From an uncultured Rikenellaceae bacterium (GTDB lineage Bacteria > Bacteroidota > Bacteroidia > Bacteroidales > Rikenellaceae): a stretch of DNA of 8,670 nucleotides. The stretch is taken from positions 1 to 8,670 of the forward strand of contig CAMTOL010000087.1 of the NCBI GenBank assembly GCA_947074135.1, read 5' to 3'. The translations under genes were made by a program, and so were the position numbers. The notes under the pieces were generated by a model. The model did no database searches and was not told the DNA's origin. It saw only the letters and a program-made list of their open reading frames with translations. This document shows, one piece after another, positions 1 to 8,341 of the stretch (positions are counted from its first letter, which is position 1; each line of letters begins with the position of its first letter).

Positions 1-1019
1 GGAGTAACACATACAGTTTCGTGTCGGACTATCATGCGGGGCTTCACCCACGACTTTTAGATGCTAATACTCGCGCAGATGTGGGTCATACACCTGCTTA
101 TGGCGGTGATATCTATACAGAGAAAGCTATAAAGGCATTTTGCGACCTATTTAATCGTACAGTTGAAGTGTTTTTTGTTTTTAACGGAACTGGTGCCAAT
201 ATTGTGTCACTACTTAGTGGTATCAGCTCCTTTAATTCAATAATCTGCACCGACACCGCTCATATCAATGTTGATGAGTGCGGAGCACCTGAAAAGCTTA
301 TCGGTGCAAAGGTTATTGCTGTTAAAAACGAGTTCGGAAAACTTACTGTTGAGGCAGCTAGAAAACAGCTACACGGCTTTGGATTCTGCCACCACTCGCA
401 ACCCGGTTTTTTGTCAATTACGCAATCCACAGAGCTGGGAACGGTTTATACTAAGACTGAAATTGATGCACTAGCAGAGTTGGCTCACAGTTTTGGAATG
501 TATCTGCACGTTGACGGAGCGAGAATCGCCAATGCAGTGGCTTCGAGCGGACTTCCGATTGACAAGATGCTCGAAAATGTGGATGTGTTGTCGTTTGGAG
601 GAACTAAAAATGGTATGATGCTGGGTGAAGCAGTGGTAGTACTGAACCCTAAAATAGGTAAAATGCTTGATTATCAACGCAAACAGTCGATGCAACTCTG
701 TTCGAAAATGCGCTTTGTGTCGGCTCAATTCATTGAATACCTAAGTGATGGACTTTGGCTGGAGTTGGCTGCGCATTCGAACGAAATGGCAAAAGTTCTG
801 GCTTCGAAACTATCGAAACATTTTGAACTTACACAAAAGGTTGAAGCGAACGAGGTCTTTGCAATTGTCCCAGAGAAGATTTGTAAGAAATTGTGGGAGC
901 GTTATTGCTTCTATGTGTGGGACGAGGCTATCTCCGAAGTTCGCTTTGTGTGTAGTTTTGATACAACATTAGAGGATATAGATTCATTTATGGAGTTAGT
1001 AGAAAAGTCAGTTGAGTAA
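1..1019 (+). CDS. Low-specificity L-threonine aldolase family protein, 5' partial
   Basis: Cytosolic PLP enzyme of the beta-eliminating lyase fold, expected to split threonine or allo-threonine into glycine and acetaldehyde. Numbering from the GTG at 21, the visible landmarks are DYHAGLHP near the N-terminus, AYGGD at 26-30, FNGTGAN at 54-60, HVDGARIANA at 163-172 (D165 would contact the PLP pyridine nitrogen) and SFGGTKNG at 191-198, where K196 is the expected Schiff-base lysine. The frame stays open to the left edge and reads N-T-Y-S-F-V-S-D-Y, matching the usual family N-terminus (Y-S-F-x-x-D-Y), so the GTG at 21 is probably an internal valine and the true start lies just outside the window. 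It ends in a double TAA. GH109 follows after 59 nt on the same strand and could be co-transcribed, with no obvious functional link. The family assignment is firm; substrate preference is not readable from sequence, and other aldolases of this fold are possible. Confidence 0.9.
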   Translation, partial: SNTYSFVSDYHAGLHPRLLDANTRADVGHTPAYGGDIYTEKAIKAFCDLFNRTVEVFFVFNGTGANIVSLLSGISSFNSIICTDTAHINVDECGAPEKLIGAKVIAVKNEFGKLTVEAARKQLHGFGFCHHSQPGFLSITQSTELGTVYTKTEIDALAELAHSFGMYLHVDGARIANAVASSGLPIDKMLENVDVLSFGGTKNGMMLGEAVVVLNPKIGKMLDYQRKQSMQLCSKMRFVSAQFIEYLSDGLWLELAAHSNEMAKVLASKLSKHFELTQKVEANEVFAIVPEKICKKLWERYCFYVWDEAISEVRFVCSFDTTLEDIDSFMELVEKSVE

Positions 1020-1040
1020 TAACATAGAATTTTTGAGTGA

Positions 1041-1078
1041 ACATTAAAAAATAAACAATAATAATTAAACCTAAAAAA
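1041..1078 (+). promoter_or_regulatory. A-rich, G-free translation leader of the GH109 gene
   Basis: The 38 nt before the ATG at 1079 hold 26 A, 8 T, 4 C and no G, so a Shine-Dalgarno pairing is impossible. Bacteroidota genes, especially well expressed ones, commonly start behind such unstructured A-rich leaders. This supports ATG 1079 as the start, which is also the codon that opens a clean signal peptide. I found no convincing Bacteroides-type promoter (TTTG and TAnnTTTG at proper spacing) in the 59-nt gap, so the transcription start is undetermined. Confidence 0.4.
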
Positions 1079-2521
1079 ATGAAAAAACTTCTTTTGGTAC
1101 TTTTGGTTGCCAGTACAGTACTTTCGGTATCTGCTCAGAAAACCAAATTCTCAGTACCAGTAAAAAAAGCAAAGAATGGAACGTTAGTAACTCAAACACC
1201 AAAAAAAGCTGCTGGTCAACAAGATATGTTGCAGTTTGCAGCAGAGCCTATCAAAAACATTAGAGTAGGCGTTATTGGTCTTGGTATGCGTGGTCCTGGA
1301 GCAGTTCGTCGTATGATGAACATTGAAGGCGTTGAAGTTGTTGCACTTTGTGACGTTCGCGAAGAGAGAGTAGAAAAAGTTGCTAAAATGGTAACTGATG
1401 CAGGTCGTAAAGAGCCTAAGAAATTCTCTGGCGACACTTCAGTTTGGCGTCAACTTTCTGCACTTCCTGATTTGGACTTGATTTACATTGCAACAGATTG
1501 GGCTTCACACGCTAAGATTGGTGTTCAAGGTATGAAAGATGGTAAACACGTTGCTATCGAAGTTCCTGCGGCGATGAGTATGGCAGAAATTTGGGATTTG
1601 GTTAACACTTCGGAGCAAACTCGCAAACACTGTATGCAACTTGAAAACTGTGTTTATGACTTCTTCGAACTTACAGCTCTCAATATGGCTCAAAAAGGTC
1701 TATTTGGCGAGGTTCTTCATACTGAAGGAGCTTATATCCACAACTTGGAGCCATTTTGGAAAGATTACTGGGAAGATTGGCGTTTGCAATACAACATCAA
1801 AAACTATGGTGATTTGTACCCAACTCATGGACTTGGACCTGTTTGTCAAGTGTTGAATATGCACCGTGGCGACAAAATGAACTACTTGGTTGCTTTCCAA
1901 ACAAAAACTGTTTGTATTCCTGAATTTATTGAGCGTACTCAAGGTCGTGATGTAAGTGCGGATTTCCGTAATGGCGACCACACTATCACTCTTATCAAAA
2001 CTGAAATGGGTAAAACTATCAACATTCAACACAATGTTGCTACTCCACGCCCTTATAACCGTATGTATCAATTGACTGGTACTAAAGGTTTTGCTAATAA
2101 ATACCCAGTAGGAGGTCTTGCTCTTACAGCTGAATCGTTTGGTAAAGAGTTTGTTCGTCCTGAACGCGGTGCTACTAAAGATCACGAAAATCTTGATGGT
2201 CACTCATTTGTTTCTAAGGAGATGTACGACCAATTGATGAAAGATTACCAACACCCAATCGTAAATGATGAACTTATCGAAACTGCTAAGAAAGTTGGTG
2301 GTCACGGTGGTATGGACTTCATTATGGATTACCGTTTGATTTACTGTTTGCAAAACGGCTTGCCACTTGATATGGATGTTTATGACTTGGCAGAGTGGTG
2401 TGCACCTATCGAGTTGACAGCGATTTCGTTGGAGAATGGTTCAAAGCCTGTTGAGGTTCCAGACTTTACTCGTGGTGCTTGGAACAAAATCGACGGATTA
2501 AAATTTGCGTTGCCAAAATAG
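1079..2521 (+). CDS. Secreted GH109-type NAD-dependent glycosidase (alpha-N-acetylgalactosaminidase family; Gfo/Idh/MocA fold)
   Basis: GH109 enzymes keep NAD tightly bound and cleave glycosides through transient oxidation at C3 followed by elimination; the founding member removes alpha-GalNAc, as on blood group A antigen. Residues 1-20 form a Sec signal peptide ending S-V-S-A-Q, so the product is probably periplasmic. A lysine-rich spacer (21-58) precedes the Rossmann domain: IRVGVIGLGMRG at 61-72 is the dinucleotide-binding glycine loop, VVALCD at 87-92 ends the second strand, and EVPAA at 161-165 takes the place of the EKP motif of ordinary family members. The C-terminal domain carries DLYPTHGLGP at 245-254, where Y247 and H250 match the catalytic Tyr/His region of GH109, and GGHGGMDF at 407-414. 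The 480-residue length suits the family. Arginine is mostly coded by CGT, suggesting good expression. GH109 membership is well supported, but many members are uncharacterised, so alpha-GalNAc as substrate is only the family default. Confidence 0.92.
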   Translation: MKKLLLVLLVASTVLSVSAQKTKFSVPVKKAKNGTLVTQTPKKAAGQQDMLQFAAEPIKNIRVGVIGLGMRGPGAVRRMMNIEGVEVVALCDVREERVEKVAKMVTDAGRKEPKKFSGDTSVWRQLSALPDLDLIYIATDWASHAKIGVQGMKDGKHVAIEVPAAMSMAEIWDLVNTSEQTRKHCMQLENCVYDFFELTALNMAQKGLFGEVLHTEGAYIHNLEPFWKDYWEDWRLQYNIKNYGDLYPTHGLGPVCQVLNMHRGDKMNYLVAFQTKTVCIPEFIERTQGRDVSADFRNGDHTITLIKTEMGKTINIQHNVATPRPYNRMYQLTGTKGFANKYPVGGLALTAESFGKEFVRPERGATKDHENLDGHSFVSKEMYDQLMKDYQHPIVNDELIETAKKVGGHGGMDFIMDYRLIYCLQNGLPLDMDVYDLAEWCAPIELTAISLENGSKPVEVPDFTRGAWNKIDGLKFALPK

Positions 2522-2544
2522 TCTTTTTTAGTTAAACAATTCAT

Positions 2545-2587
2545 AGAGAGGGAATGCCTTAGTGGTAATTCTCTCTCTTTCTTTTTT
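2545..2587 (+). terminator. Rho-independent terminator of the GH109 gene
   Basis: Arms 2545-2555 and 2568-2578 pair over 11 bp (ten Watson-Crick pairs and one G-U) around a 12-nt loop, followed by a T-rich tract (TTCTTTTTTC). It begins 23 nt after the GH109 stop codon, the expected place for a plus-strand terminator. The other strand has no comparable T-tract right after the stem, so it should act in one direction. Confidence 0.85.
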
Positions 2588-2657
2588 CTGCCTACTCTTT
2601 GTCTAAAGCAATAACACAATGTAAATAGTTGAAAATGTAGCCTGCATTAAAAGCTAG

Positions 2658-2698
2658 ACCGGGACATCTACCATATAGGTAAATGTCCCGGTGTTTTT
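2658..2698. terminator. Strong hairpin between convergent genes, probable bidirectional terminator
   Basis: Arms 2658-2667 (accgggacat) and 2683-2692 (atgtcccggt) pair perfectly over 10 bp. After a single C-A mismatch the stem continues with tacc/ggta (2669-2672 with 2678-2681) around a 5-nt loop. On the plus strand it is followed by GTTTTT, on the minus strand by CTAGCTTTT, so it could stop transcription from either side. Because GH109 already has its own terminator upstream, this one most likely ends the minus-strand operon that finishes with GH3. A short RNA of its own is an alternative that the sequence neither requires nor excludes. Confidence 0.65.
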
Positions 2699-2717
2699 AA
2701 TGATCTCTATTGTAATC

Positions 2718-2844
2718 TTACATTGGAATCCCGATTGTGTTAAATCTTTTATCTTGGTCGAAGACTACCATACTCTTATCATATGTAATCTCTGTCTTCC
2801 AAATATTGAATCGAACAAATTGGTTGAGTCCATATTTTTGATTA
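2718..2844 (-). pseudogene. Possible 3' relic of an unidentified gene downstream of GH3
   Basis: Directly after the GH3 stop, in a different frame on the same strand, a frame of about 42 codons stays open to a TAA at 2720-2718. It reads N-Q-K-Y-G-L-N-Q-F-V-R-F-N-I-W-K and ends K-R-F-N-T-I-G-I-P-M, an alternation of polar and hydrophobic or aromatic residues that looks like C-terminal beta-strands. The frame continues into the GH3 3' end up to a TGA but has no start codon at its head. Its stop lies 26 nt before the hairpin at 2658-2692, the spacing expected of a real last gene. I do not recognise the family. The region is AT-rich and other frames are also partly open, so chance remains possible; this is an inference from composition and position only. 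Confidence 0.3.
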
Positions 2845-5169
2845 TTAGATATTAGATGTTTCCCACTTTTTTGTTTCTTTACAGCGAATAATCAATGTAT
2901 TATTGCCTACACCGCATCTGAAATCTCCCTCTTCGAGAATCCATTTTCCATCTGCTCCAACATAGGCTAAATCGCTACCTTTAATAGAAAACTTAACAGT
3001 CTTTGTTTCTGAAGGTTTTAACTCAATTTTGTCAAATGCTCTTAGGCGACGATTGTCAGGTACGATTGAAGATGCTATAAGGTCGCTGGTGTAGAGTAGT
3101 ACACTCTCCTTTCCTTTGCTTTTTCCTGTATTTTTCACATCTATCGAAACAATTATTTCATCGTCAGCATTAAATTCTGGTTTGCTTACACGAAGATTAC
3201 TGTACTCAAACGTTGTGTAGCTCAATCCAAACCCAAATGCCCATTGAGAAGATATAACAGCATTGTAGTCATACGCACCGTCCATTGTTTCGCTCTCTTC
3301 GCTTACTTTATAATCGTATGTAACCAACGAGTTAATCTCTTTAGGGTATGTATATGGTAATTTGCCGCTAAAGTTTACCTCTCCCGAAAGAAGATTGCTA
3401 AGAGCATCGCCTCCGTAGTTACCCGGCAATAGTATATTAACTATCGAACTAGCAAGTGGTTCAATCTCGCTGATTAATCGTGGACGACCCTCGTTAAGAA
3501 TCAATATAATTGGTTTGCCTGTTGCGGCTAGCGCTTTTACTAAATCTAACTGATTACGTGAAAGAGTAAGGTCGGTAAGGTTACCTGGAGTTTCACAATA
3601 AGAGTTCTCGCCTATACAAGCAACAATATAGTCAACACCTTGAGCGGCTTTAACAGCTTTTTCGATTTCAGGCGCATTCTCTTCCCAATAAGCACCCTGC
3701 TCATTGTATGTAACTCCTGGTTCGTAAACAATGTTTGAAGCTCCAAATTTGTTGCCCAGTGCCTTTAAAATGGTGTTGTACTGACTTGTGAAGTTGTTTG
3801 CCAAGTGTCCTTGCCAAGTGTAGCTCCAACCGCCATCTAAACAACGCATTGAGTTAGCATTTGGACCTGTAACCAATAGCTTCTTGCCCGATTTTAGTGG
3901 TAATATATTGTCGTTATTTTTTAGAAGAATCATCGACTCCTCGGCTGCATTGAGAGCAACAGCAGCGTGTTCTTTACTTCCAAATAGTGGATAGTCTTTC
4001 ATTCTTGTATCAGGTTGTTCGAATAGCCCCATTCTGTATTTCATTCTCAAGATTCTACGAACAGCATCGTCAATTCTCTCCATTTTTACTGAACCTTCGT
4101 CAACCAACTCTTTTAGAAGAGTGCAGAAATCAGTAGTATATGGATCCATAGACATATCAATACCTGCATTAATTGCTACTTTTATAGCCTCTTTCTTATC
4201 TTTTGCAACCTTTTCACGACGATATAGTTGAACAATATCAGCCCAGTCCGATACAATAACTCCATCCCAGTTTAAATCCTCTTTTAGCCACTCTGTAAGT
4301 AGTCTATAATTGATATGTCCCGGTATGCCGTTAACTGAACCTGAGTTACACATTACTGAAAGCGCTCCTGCTTCGACAGCAGCCTTAAATGGCGCAAAGT
4401 GTTTTTCTCTAAGGTCGCTCTCCGAAATAATTACTGGAGTACGGTCTTTGCCCGAAAACGGCACACCGTAACCCATATAGTGTTTAAGCGAAACGCCCAC
4501 TCTGTTTTTACCTAAATTATTTGGGTCTTCGCCCTGAAATCCTCGAACAGCAGCAGCTCCCATTACTGCATTTACCAAAGCATCTTCGCCAAAATTCTCC
4601 CAAATACGTGGCCAACGTGGATCACGTCCCAAATCAAGAGTTGGAGAACACACCCAAGAACAATCTCCTGCACGTGTTTCGTAAGCAGCTATTTTCGCTC
4701 CATCGTAAGCTAGTTGTGGATTGAACGTAGCAGCAATGCCAATGTTTTGAGGGAATAGTGTACCTCCTTGCGTGTATGTAGTTCCGTGGTTTTGGTCGAG
4801 GAAGTAAACGCAAGGGATACCTATCTCTTTTATCGATTTTTGTTGAATAATAGGGATTATTTCGTTCCATTTAGCAAGTGTTGGAGCGCAAGTTCCCGGA
4901 GCATTAAGTATGGAGCCAACCTTGTATTTGCCAATAATGGTATCTAGCAATTGTGGGCTTAACTGAAATTCGCCATTTTGGTCAACATAACCTATGACAT
5001 CAACAACTAGTTGAGTCATCTGTCCTATTTTCTCTTCGATTGTCATTTTTGCCAAAAGTTTCTCTACTTTGGCTTCAATTTTAGGATCAGAAGCAATCGC
5101 TTGTTTTTTTGTTGCAAATGCTGTTAAGACTACACTTAAGAGTATGCCTATAATAATGTACTTTTTCAT
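2845..5169 (-). CDS. Exported glycoside hydrolase family 3 beta-glycosidase (beta-glucosidase-like)
   Basis: A retaining exo-acting enzyme that releases terminal beta-linked sugars, usually glucose, from oligosaccharides; probably periplasmic. Residues 1-19 form a signal peptide without a lipobox cysteine. The N-terminal (alpha/beta)8 domain, about 30-385, shows GRDPRWPR at 181-188, SLKHYMGYG at 227-235 (substrate-binding Lys-His pair) and GVIVSDWAD at 303-311, where D308 is the expected nucleophile. The alpha/beta sandwich, about 400-610, holds [12 protein letters not shown] at 519-530; the acid/base is expected here, E521 or E526. A fibronectin III-like domain fills the C-terminus, about 655-765. 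At 774 residues it is full length. ATG 5169 follows the esterase stop by a G-free 15-nt gap, so it is the last recognisable gene of the minus-strand operon. GH3 also contains xylosidases and other specificities; the family is certain, the sugar is not. Confidence 0.95.
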   Translation of the reverse strand: MKKYIIIGILLSVVLTAFATKKQAIASDPKIEAKVEKLLAKMTIEEKIGQMTQLVVDVIGYVDQNGEFQLSPQLLDTIIGKYKVGSILNAPGTCAPTLAKWNEIIPIIQQKSIKEIGIPCVYFLDQNHGTTYTQGGTLFPQNIGIAATFNPQLAYDGAKIAAYETRAGDCSWVCSPTLDLGRDPRWPRIWENFGEDALVNAVMGAAAVRGFQGEDPNNLGKNRVGVSLKHYMGYGVPFSGKDRTPVIISESDLREKHFAPFKAAVEAGALSVMCNSGSVNGIPGHINYRLLTEWLKEDLNWDGVIVSDWADIVQLYRREKVAKDKKEAIKVAINAGIDMSMDPYTTDFCTLLKELVDEGSVKMERIDDAVRRILRMKYRMGLFEQPDTRMKDYPLFGSKEHAAVALNAAEESMILLKNNDNILPLKSGKKLLVTGPNANSMRCLDGGWSYTWQGHLANNFTSQYNTILKALGNKFGASNIVYEPGVTYNEQGAYWEENAPEIEKAVKAAQGVDYIVACIGENSYCETPGNLTDLTLSRNQLDLVKALAATGKPIILILNEGRPRLISEIEPLASSIVNILLPGNYGGDALSNLLSGEVNFSGKLPYTYPKEINSLVTYDYKVSEESETMDGAYDYNAVISSQWAFGFGLSYTTFEYSNLRVSKPEFNADDEIIVSIDVKNTGKSKGKESVLLYTSDLIASSIVPDNRRLRAFDKIELKPSETKTVKFSIKGSDLAYVGADGKWILEEGDFRCGVGNNTLIIRCKETKKWETSNI

Positions 5170-5184
5170 TAATATATTTATTTG

Positions 5185-6066
5185 TTATTCAAAATTTACT
5201 GATGCAAATGGTAAACACTCATACAAAGCTGTGTGCCAATATTCGACAGTGTGTCCTCCGTCACGAACTCTAAATTGCATCGGAATCATCGCTTTGCGCA
5301 TAGCAAGAACAAACTCGATATTACGCTCCAGTAGAAAATCATCATCGCCACAATCTACAAACCACTTAACGGTTCTTAAATCAGACTTTCTTTTGTCGTC
5401 TGCCTGTGCAACATAATTAACGCAACCCAACTCTTGAACAGATTTTGTTAGAAGCGATACCATATCATTAGGATTTGCAGATGGGTTTTCATTGCCTTTA
5501 GGAATATCCATTAGTGCACTCATAGCATAACACGAACTGAATATTTCGGGGTGTCGTTGAGCATATGATGTAGCTCCACCTCCACCCATTGAGAGTCCTG
5601 CAATAGCTCTGTTCTTTTTTCCTGCTTTAACTCTAAAGCTTTTTTCGATGTGAGGAACTAATTCAGAAAAAAAGAAATCTTCGTAGTTCCAACCAGGCAT
5701 ATTGAAGTAGCCATTCCAATCGACTCCAACAACTCCTCCTGCATTTGGCGATACTACAATCATCTCTTTAATGGCGCCAGAAGCAATCATAGGGTCGAGT
5801 ACATCTTTAGCTCTTTCGCTGTGTACCCAACCTAAGTGAGTACCACTCATGCCGTGCAGAAGATAGAGAATTGGGTAGTTCTTATCGCTTTTGTCATAGC
5901 CTTGTGGTAGATAGACGCTATAAGCACGATAGTCTTTGAGTGTTGGACTATAGATGCTATCTATAACCCATTGTCCTCCTTGTGCCCATGGATTCTGAGC
6001 CTTTGTGCTTATTGAAATAACAATAAACGACAAAAAACAAAGTAGTAATTTTGGTGTTCTTTTCAT
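5185..6066 (-). CDS. Secreted CE1-type carbohydrate esterase (esterase D / feruloyl or acetyl esterase-like)
   Basis: An alpha/beta-hydrolase expected to remove ester groups (acetyl, feruloyl or similar) from plant or other glycans outside the cytoplasm. Residues 1-23 are a Sec signal peptide (ends S-T-K-A-Q). YPILYLLHGMSG at 64-75 gives the oxyanion-hole region, GLSMGGGGAT at 157-166 the nucleophile elbow with S159, CGDDDFL at 239-245 the acidic residue (D243 by analogy with CE1 feruloyl esterases) and DGGHTVEYW at 269-277 the catalytic H272. The complete triad in 293 residues fits a single-domain CE1 enzyme with no attached binding module. It lies 46 nt after the receptor gene and 15 nt before GH3, so it is probably co-transcribed and its product could de-esterify ligands before GH3 attack. 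The ester type cannot be told from sequence; S-formylglutathione hydrolase-like relatives share the fold, but the signal peptide argues against that role. Confidence 0.88.
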   Translation of the reverse strand: MKRTPKLLLCFLSFIVISISTKAQNPWAQGGQWVIDSIYSPTLKDYRAYSVYLPQGYDKSDKNYPILYLLHGMSGTHLGWVHSERAKDVLDPMIASGAIKEMIVVSPNAGGVVGVDWNGYFNMPGWNYEDFFFSELVPHIEKSFRVKAGKKNRAIAGLSMGGGGATSYAQRHPEIFSSCYAMSALMDIPKGNENPSANPNDMVSLLTKSVQELGCVNYVAQADDKRKSDLRTVKWFVDCGDDDFLLERNIEFVLAMRKAMIPMQFRVRDGGHTVEYWHTALYECLPFASVNFE

Positions 6067-6112
6067 TGTTGTATTTTTTTAGTTTATGTATTTATTTCGT
6101 TTTAAAAAGAGT

Positions 6113-8335
6113 CTAAAAACTAACTCTTACAGATAACTCTAGAGTAAAAGGTCGTATAAATGTTCCAGCTGTCAGATAACCACACAACAAAGACTCATCG
6201 GTAATGGTATCTGCTACGTCGATAGTGCCATTTGCACCTGTCTGATTTAACAAATTTATGAAATTAAGTGCAATGTTCAAATTCTTAGTAATTTTATAAT
6301 CAACTCCAGCAAATGTTTCCCAGTGTCCATTGAACCATACATTATTGAGCTTGTTAGCGTAGTGGCGACTATAATAACGTGCACTTGCCCATACTCTCCA
6401 TTTATTCCATTGATACGAAGGATCTATCTCAAGCAGCACTTTTGAAACTCCACTAACGTTTTTATCGCTATAATCAAATGTTTCGACAGAGCCGTCACTA
6501 AAAGTTACTCTGTTGCTGAAATTCTTATACTTAGGGCTTTGTAAGGTTGCAAGAAAATGAAAACTAAACCCGCCATAATTAAAGAGTAGGTCGGTTGTCC
6601 AGCCTAGGGTTTGAATATCGTAAACCGACGATCCTGTTTGAGTTTCGTAAACACCATTGACCAACTTGGTGTAGTGACCTGCGCCATTGTTGCCGGAGTT
6701 GTTGATGATAGATAGTAGTGAGGTGATGTTAAGATGTTGACTATTGAATGTAACACCTATGCGTCCGAGGTGCGTTTCGCTACTTCTAAGGCTAGGGAGT
6801 GCGGCGTATTTAAACGATACGATTCCTGGTTGTTGACTATTGTAGATATACTCGCCAAAGAGGTTGAACTTATTAGCAATTTGATAATAAACCTGCGCCA
6901 TAGCAACTGCATTGAGCCACGTCTTTTTATGATTGTTGAGTGTAACATAAGGTTGTTTCAAGTTGAATCCATCGATACGAGTGTTGTTGGTCTGTCCGTC
7001 AATATTGTTGGCAGAGTTAACGTCAATCGAGAAACACTCCAACCTAGCACCATAGTAAACATTGAGTTTGGGTGTAATCATCCAGTCGTCGGTAGCATAA
7101 AGCACGCTCTTATTCTCATAACCGTTATAATATTCACCAACCATATTGTGACCCCAAGTCGATTTGCCATTTTGATATACTCGCTGAGGCTCTACATCAA
7201 CCTTATGTGCAAACATAAACGACGAACCTTTCTGCATCTGCCACGAATTCCACTCGTTGACTCCCAAACGGAGTGAATGATTTTTAAATGTGCGGGTAAA
7301 TTCAACGGTAGAGAGCAAATCGGTGCTATTTGAGCGGCATAAGAGAGCCATACGCTGTTGCGAAAGTCCGTCGGGTAAATCGTTAATACCAGCCTCGAAT
7401 ATCCCCAAGTTATCCATATTTTTTGTGGTACTGAATCTTGTATTCCAGTTCATCTCCCATCCATTGTCAAACTTATGAGCAAACAGTATAGTTGCATCGT
7501 GCAGGTTCTTTCTGTTCATATTCGAGAGGTTGTTGCTGATAACTCTCCCTGTTTCAATGTCGGTGTATTCAATAGCATCGTCAGTCGGGAAATAGCTATC
7601 TCGACCCATTCTAAAACCTTCGTACGGAGTTATGCTACCATCGCCATTGTAGTAAAACGGAGCAGTGTTGTAGCCATAAGTTCCGTCATTGTTCATAACA
7701 TACTTATAAAGCAACGATAAGTTTGTTTTATCGCCCCACCGTTTGGTCAATGCAACTTTGTAGATTTGTGATTGATTGACAAACGTTCTCGTTTTCTGGT
7801 ACACACTAGTTGGGTCGTAGTTTACGTAAGCTCCAACGGAATAGTACCACCCCTTGCCCATAGGACCCGAAACGTTTGCGTCGGCGCGTATTAATCCATA
7901 ATGGCTTGTTGAAAGAGTGATAGCTCCAGCAAATTTATCTTCGCCAAGTTTAGTGTAACTGTTAATTGCATATCCAACCGACGAACTTCTAATAGCCGTT
8001 TCGCCTGTTTTCATCAACCCTTGCGAAGAGTAGGAGTTACCTCCAGCCCAGCGAAAATAGTAGTAGACCGGCCAAGAGGAGTAGGATACAGGTAGTCCAT
8101 CTTCGAATATCACGGCTCCCCAATCGGTTCCGGGCAGTCCGATAGATATTTCGCGCGGTTTCGACTGTACTGTAGCACTTAGCATCACATTGCGATTCTT
8201 CTCTTCACTCTTGTCGGCGAACAATGTTGAGAGAGAGTCTGTTTTGTGCTGTGCTAACGAATCGACAGTTTGGGCACTAGCAATAGAGGACGACAAGATG
8301 ATTGCCGACAATGTTATTACTATTTTTAAGTTCAT
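6113..8335 (-). CDS. TonB-dependent receptor-like outer membrane protein, short type without SusD partner
   Basis: Probably a 22-strand outer membrane beta-barrel taking up an oligosaccharide or other glycoside with TonB energy. A signal peptide (1-21, ends I-A-S-A-Q) is followed by about 25 polar residues, then a compact plug-like region, about 48-145, with KPREISIGLPG at 59-69 and VIFEDGLPV at 75-83, corresponding to the plug strand usually read as v-l-x-D-G-v-P. From about 147 onward, alternating aromatic strands and turns run to the end, which finishes with F740, the usual barrel C-terminus. At 740 residues it is much shorter than SusC-type receptors (about 1000), has no carboxypeptidase-regulatory-like N-terminal domain and no obvious TonB box, and no SusD gene is adjacent. 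It starts 6 nt after the acyltransferase stop, suggesting translational coupling, and precedes the esterase and GH3 genes. The ligand is inferred only from these neighbours. Confidence 0.85.
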   Translation of the reverse strand: MNLKIVITLSAIILSSSIASAQTVDSLAQHKTDSLSTLFADKSEEKNRNVMLSATVQSKPREISIGLPGTDWGAVIFEDGLPVSYSSWPVYYYFRWAGGNSYSSQGLMKTGETAIRSSSVGYAINSYTKLGEDKFAGAITLSTSHYGLIRADANVSGPMGKGWYYSVGAYVNYDPTSVYQKTRTFVNQSQIYKVALTKRWGDKTNLSLLYKYVMNNDGTYGYNTAPFYYNGDGSITPYEGFRMGRDSYFPTDDAIEYTDIETGRVISNNLSNMNRKNLHDATILFAHKFDNGWEMNWNTRFSTTKNMDNLGIFEAGINDLPDGLSQQRMALLCRSNSTDLLSTVEFTRTFKNHSLRLGVNEWNSWQMQKGSSFMFAHKVDVEPQRVYQNGKSTWGHNMVGEYYNGYENKSVLYATDDWMITPKLNVYYGARLECFSIDVNSANNIDGQTNNTRIDGFNLKQPYVTLNNHKKTWLNAVAMAQVYYQIANKFNLFGEYIYNSQQPGIVSFKYAALPSLRSSETHLGRIGVTFNSQHLNITSLLSIINNSGNNGAGHYTKLVNGVYETQTGSSVYDIQTLGWTTDLLFNYGGFSFHFLATLQSPKYKNFSNRVTFSDGSVETFDYSDKNVSGVSKVLLEIDPSYQWNKWRVWASARYYSRHYANKLNNVWFNGHWETFAGVDYKITKNLNIALNFINLLNQTGANGTIDVADTITDESLLCGYLTAGTFIRPFTLELSVRVSF

Positions 8336-8341
8336 TGGACT

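Noticed and set aside
1011..1035. Possible Bacteroides-type promoter (gttg at 1011 and aatttttg ending at 1035) upstream of GH109.
   Set aside because: The gap between the two elements is only about 13 nt, too short for the usual spacing of about 19-21, and the -7 element has a mismatch.
1700..2203. A 167-codon open frame on the minus strand opposite the GH109 gene.
   Set aside because: It is fully antisense to a gene with clear motifs, has low-complexity S/T/F-rich composition and no recognisable domain; it is a by-product of the codon bias of the plus-strand gene.
2598..2631. TTTG at 2598 and aatagttg ending at 2631 as a promoter for a small RNA ending at the hairpin 2658-2698.
   Set aside because: The -7 match is poor and such AT-rich near-matches are frequent by chance; kept only as a remote alternative.
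2700..2855. Short plus-strand open frame starting at ATG 2700 in the convergent gap.
   Set aside because: About 50 codons of hydrophobic, cysteine-containing composition, no leader or neighbour support, and it runs antisense to the GH3 end.
6734..7276. A 180-codon open frame on the plus strand inside the receptor gene.
   Set aside because: It lies entirely antisense to the receptor coding sequence, has no domain, no signal and no plausible leader.
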